Of a DNA stretch of 7,978 bases, positions 5,702 through 7,978 are shown one piece after another (positions within the stretch are counted from its first letter, which is position 1; each line of letters starts with the position of its first letter). The stretch lies in NCBI GenBank assembly GCA_009885445.1, contig VFKQ01000138.1, positions 1 through 7,978 of the forward strand, read 5' to 3'. Made by a program: the position numbers and the translations under genes. The notes beneath the pieces were generated by a model, which saw nothing but the letters and a program-made list of their open reading frames with translations, was not told the origin of the DNA and made no database searches. This stretch comes from Anaerolineaceae bacterium. GTDB taxonomy: Bacteria > Chloroflexota > Anaerolineae > Anaerolineales > Villigracilaceae.

Positions 5702-6535
5702 ATGACCACACTCCAAAGTATTGGACGTTACGAAATTGAAAGCGAACTCACGCATGGCGGCATGGGCATTATTTTCCTTGCGCGTGACCCATACATCCAG
5801 CGCCAGGTGGTTATCAAGGTGCTCATGTATCAACAGGCGCTGGACGATATGTATCGCGATTTTTTTCAGCGTGAAGCCGAAGTCATCGCCGCGTTGGAGC
5901 ATCCCGCCATTGTGCCCATTTATGATTTTGGCTGGCATGGCAAACAACCCTATATCGTCATGCGCTACATGTCTGAGGGGACTTTAGATGCGCGTCTGCA
6001 AAAAGAAGAACTCAAGCTAACAGAAGCCGCACATATCTTCAAGCGCGTTGCCGAAGCGCTGGATGCCGCCCACGCGCGCAAGATTATTCACCGCGACGTG
6101 AAGCCCTCCAACATCCTGTTCGACTCCACGGGCGAAGCCTTCCTCTCTGATTTCGGGATCGCCCAATCCAAACCGATCACAGCTGACGATGGCGACTACC
6201 TCGTCGGCACGCCCGCTTACATGAGTCCCGAGCAGATTAATGGCACCGCGCTAGATGGCCGTTCCGATATTTATGCGCTCGGCGTGGTGTTGTATCGTGT
6301 GCTCACGGGCCAGCTTCCCTTTTCATCCGATTCAAATACTTCATTAATGAGGATGCACGTAGATAGGCCCATTCCCGACATTCGCTCGGTGCGCAATAAT
6401 ATTCCCTCCATCTGGCAGGAGGTGGTCAGCAAGGCCATGGCCAAAGAACCCGCTGACCGTTATCCCAGCGCCGGGGATTTTGCGCGCGATATTAATGAAG
6501 TGGTCTCAGGCCGCTGGTACTTGCGCAAACTATAA
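5702..6535 (+). CDS. soluble Hanks-type Ser/Thr protein kinase
   Basis: The 277-residue protein is almost entirely a kinase domain (about 10-270). It carries the ATP-binding Lys39 (VVIKVL), a likely helix-C Glu58, the catalytic loop HRDVKPSN (130-137), DFG at 150-152, GTPAYMSPEQ in the activation segment, and SDIYALGVVLY in the F-helix. The glycine loop reads LTHGGMG, so the first glycine of GxGxxG is Thr17; nucleotide binding may be altered but the remaining glycines are kept. There is no transmembrane helix, PASTA repeat or other sensor domain, unlike many PknB-type kinases, so it must be controlled through partners. It phosphorylates Ser/Thr on unknown targets. The ATG at 5702 follows the DUF2203 stop by 21 bases with only a weak GCGAG ribosome site. 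The stop is immediately followed by a repeat element. Confidence 0.92.
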   Translation: MTTLQSIGRYEIESELTHGGMGIIFLARDPYIQRQVVIKVLMYQQALDDMYRDFFQREAEVIAALEHPAIVPIYDFGWHGKQPYIVMRYMSEGTLDARLQKEELKLTEAAHIFKRVAEALDAAHARKIIHRDVKPSNILFDSTGEAFLSDFGIAQSKPITADDGDYLVGTPAYMSPEQINGTALDGRSDIYALGVVLYRVLTGQLPFSSDSNTSLMRMHVDRPIPDIRSVRNNIPSIWQEVVSKAMAKEPADRYPSAGDFARDINEVVSGRWYLRKL

Positions 6536-6684
6536 GATCTGAAAACCCCTGCCACGAAGACACCAAGGCACTATGACACGAAGTATTTACTCTTGGTGTC
6601 TTCCCTGGCACCGCCCGCCAGGGCAGGTGTGAGACTTTGCGCCTTGGTGGTTAAAAGTAAATAGTCTTCAGATATTTTCTGATC
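6536..6684 (+). repeat. 149-bp extragenic inverted-repeat element
   Basis: The ends are imperfect inverted repeats: GATCTGAAAA (6536-6545) and TTTTCTGATC (6675-6684), nine of ten paired. Inside is a perfect 12-bp dyad, GAAGACACCAAG (6556-6567) with CTTGGTGTCTTC (6592-6603). A 7-bp dyad follows, CCCTGGC (6603-6609) with GCCAGGG (6617-6623). Alternative pairs join TATTTACT (6584-6591) to AGTAAATA (6656-6663), and CACCAAGGC (6561-6569) to GCCTTGGTG (6641-6649). It starts at the base after the kinase stop and contains no ORF. The motif resembles widespread CACCAAGGC-type intergenic repeats that I recall from Chloroflexota and other genomes. It may be a MITE-like insertion that also limits read-through into the dehydrogenase gene. 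There is no T-run, so it is not a standard intrinsic terminator. Confidence 0.6.
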
Positions 6685-6706
6685 GCCTCATCGCAATTCA
6701 AAATAT

Positions 6707-6711
6707 AGGAG
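6707..6711 (+). promoter_or_regulatory. Shine-Dalgarno sequence deciding the dehydrogenase start
   Basis: AGGAG is the clearest ribosome-binding match on the right side of the window. In-frame ATGs follow at 6713, 6722 and 6734, with gaps of 1, 10 and 22 bases. Only 6722 has workable spacing. Confidence 0.6.
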
Positions 6712-6721
6712 CATGCCTCAT

Positions 6722-7783
6722 ATGCTAGATACCATGGACTACATTGTCGAGCACGAACACGAACAGCTCGTCACATGTTTTGACCGTCATAGCGGACTGC
6801 GCGCATTGATCGCTGTCCACAATACAACGCTCGGCCCGAGCCTGGGCGGCACTCGATTATGGCATTACGAAAATAGTGAAGCGGCCATCTTTGATGTGTT
6901 GCGCCTGTCGGAAGGCATGACTTACAAAGCCGCCGTGGCCGGGTTGACTCTCGGCGGCGGCAAATCAGTCATCATGGCTGACGGCAAAGAAAAGGACCCG
7001 CAAGTACGCACGGCGCGATTCCAGGCTTTTGGCCGCATGGTGGAAAATCTCAACGGGCGTTACATCGCCGCCGAAGATGTCGGCACCACCACCGCGGACA
7101 TATTGACCGCCCGAGGTGAGACGAAGCACGTTGCCGGCTTGCCCACTGAGGTCGGCGGAAGCGGCGACCCGTCACCGGTCACTGCTTATGGCGTGATGCA
7201 GGGACTGCGCGCCTTGACTGAGATAATTCTAAAGACGGACCAATTCAAAGGTGTGCGCGTGGCCATTCAGGGACTCGGCAAGGTGGGCATCAGCCTCGCC
7301 GAGCAACTCGTGTCTGCCGGCGCGACAGTCATAGCCACCGACATCAACACTGAGACCTGTCGTCGCGCCGCTGAGGAATTCGGCATTAAGATCGTCGAGC
7401 CAGAATTCATCTACGACGTGGACTGTGAAATCTTCGCGCCCTGCGCCCTGGGCGGCGTGATCAATGACCAGACCTTGCCGCGCTTGAAATGTAAGATTGT
7501 TGCGGGCAGTGCCAATAATCAATTGCTCGACACGCGCCATGGCGAAGCCCTCAATGAAATGGGCATCACTTACGCAGTGGATTACGTCATCAACGCCGGC
7601 GGACTGATTAACGTGGCCCACGAACTCAGTGGCTACAACAAAGAGAAAGCCCTCGCACAAGCCGCGCAAATTTACGACACTGTCAAAAAAATGCTGGCGC
7701 TCGCAGCCAGCGAAAAAATTTCCGAAGTCCGCGCCGCGCGGATGATGGCGCAGGAGCGTTTGGGTGCTGTCGCCGCCAGGTAA
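6722..7783 (+). CDS. leucine/valine dehydrogenase-type amino acid dehydrogenase
   Basis: This is a Glu/Leu/Phe/Val dehydrogenase-family enzyme of about 350 residues, the usual length for leucine dehydrogenase. It catalyses NAD-dependent reversible oxidative deamination of a branched-chain amino acid to its 2-oxo acid and ammonium. The N-terminal catalytic domain shows TTLGPSLGGTRLW, GMTYKAAVAGLTLGGGKSVI with both active-site lysines, and AEDVGT with the catalytic Asp. The C-terminal Rossmann domain shows IQGLGKVG and an acidic ATD that favours NAD. IFAPCALGGVIND, AGSANNQL and YVINAGGLIN complete the family pattern. Leucine rather than glutamate preference is inferred from the overall leucine-dehydrogenase-like pattern and short length; valine or phenylalanine cannot be excluded. 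AGGAG at 6707-6711 sits ten bases before ATG 6722 but only one before the in-frame ATG 6713, so 6722 is preferred. Met at 6734 is a third option. Confidence 0.92.
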   Translation: MLDTMDYIVEHEHEQLVTCFDRHSGLRALIAVHNTTLGPSLGGTRLWHYENSEAAIFDVLRLSEGMTYKAAVAGLTLGGGKSVIMADGKEKDPQVRTARFQAFGRMVENLNGRYIAAEDVGTTTADILTARGETKHVAGLPTEVGGSGDPSPVTAYGVMQGLRALTEIILKTDQFKGVRVAIQGLGKVGISLAEQLVSAGATVIATDINTETCRRAAEEFGIKIVEPEFIYDVDCEIFAPCALGGVINDQTLPRLKCKIVAGSANNQLLDTRHGEALNEMGITYAVDYVINAGGLINVAHELSGYNKEKALAQAAQIYDTVKKMLALAASEKISEVRAARMMAQERLGAVAAR

Positions 7784-7787
7784 TTCT

Positions 7788-7977
7788 TTTTATTTCTATC
7801 CCCTGACACTTTCAAGAAAACGGTGGTCGAGTAGCCCCCGAGCGACCTTCTCGGGGCGTATCGAGACCACATTTAGCAATTTCGCTGTTCGGTGGTCTCG
7901 ATACGGCGGAAGAACACCGCCTACTCGACCACCAGTGTATTTTTGGAGCAAACTGTCAGGTGGCTAGTTTTATTTCT
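7788..7977 (+). repeat. MITE/REP-like palindromic element with a possible target-site duplication
   Basis: A highly symmetrical element lies after the dehydrogenase gene. Its core is a long dyad: GGTGGTCGAGTAG (7822-7834) pairs with CTACTCGACCACC (7921-7933), and CGTATCGAGACCAC (7857-7870) pairs with GTGGTCTCGATACG (7892-7905), both perfect. Between these arms sit secondary hairpins, CCCCGAG/CTCGGGG (7836-7842, 7850-7856) and GGCGG/CCGCC (7905-7909, 7917-7921). Outside are terminal inverted repeats CCTGACACTTT (7802-7812) and AAACTGTCAGG (7950-7960), ten of eleven paired. Flanking all is the direct repeat TTTTATTTCT (7788-7797 and 7968-7977), a candidate 10-bp target duplication. The GGTCTCGATACG/CTACTCGACC arms match a repeat I recall as widespread in Actinobacteria and some Chloroflexota. 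No protein is encoded; mobilisation would need a transposase elsewhere. Confidence 0.7.
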
Positions 7978-7978
7978 C

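Noticed and set aside
7784..7797. T-rich stretch after the dehydrogenase stop as a terminator tail
   Set aside because: No stem precedes the T-run; the following palindromic element has no U-tract of its own.

Overview
The window looks like chromosome of an uncultured member of the Chloroflexota, probably Anaerolineae-like. This rests on recalled family knowledge, not on a database search. The clues are a DUF4388/PATAN protein paired with an MglA-like GTPase, a DUF2203 protein beside a soluble Ser/Thr kinase, a LysM lipoprotein with a Pro/Thr-rich linker, and extragenic palindromic repeats. It is mostly housekeeping and signalling DNA, with one decayed accessory locus and two short repeat elements.

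Left part, minus strand (about 1-2370): a compact operon read right to left. It encodes a DUF4388 (PATAN) plus winged-helix protein, an MglA/COG2229-type small GTPase, an alpha/beta hydrolase, and the first 26 codons of a gene that overlaps the hydrolase stop (ATGA) and leaves the window. That last gene looks like the start of a V4R-type ligand-binding protein. A near-consensus promoter (TTGACT, 17 bp, TATAAT) lies just upstream of the first gene. The arrangement suggests a small GTPase signalling module. A separate minus-strand gene upstream (2452-3393) encodes a LysM lipoprotein with a candidate promoter that would give a leaderless or nearly leaderless mRNA.

Middle (3394-4015, plus strand): a decayed two-gene toxin-antitoxin-like locus. 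The first gene reads as one protein only if two frame changes are bridged. The second is a short ORF with the N-terminal look of the DUF6516/TumE family. A minus-strand diguanylate cyclase with about seven membrane segments and an intact GGDEF domain follows (4016-5203).

Right part, plus strand (5297-7783): a DUF2203 protein and a soluble Hanks-type Ser/Thr kinase form a probable two-gene operon. Next come a 149-bp inverted-repeat element and a leucine/valine dehydrogenase-type amino acid dehydrogenase with its own Shine-Dalgarno sequence. The window ends in a second, highly symmetrical repeat element with imperfect terminal inverted repeats and a possible 10-bp flanking direct repeat.

No RNA genes, CRISPR arrays or transposase genes were seen. 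I did not find a clearly new multi-gene system. The best leads are the GTPase/PATAN/V4R-like operon, the decayed toxin-antitoxin locus and the two repeat elements.
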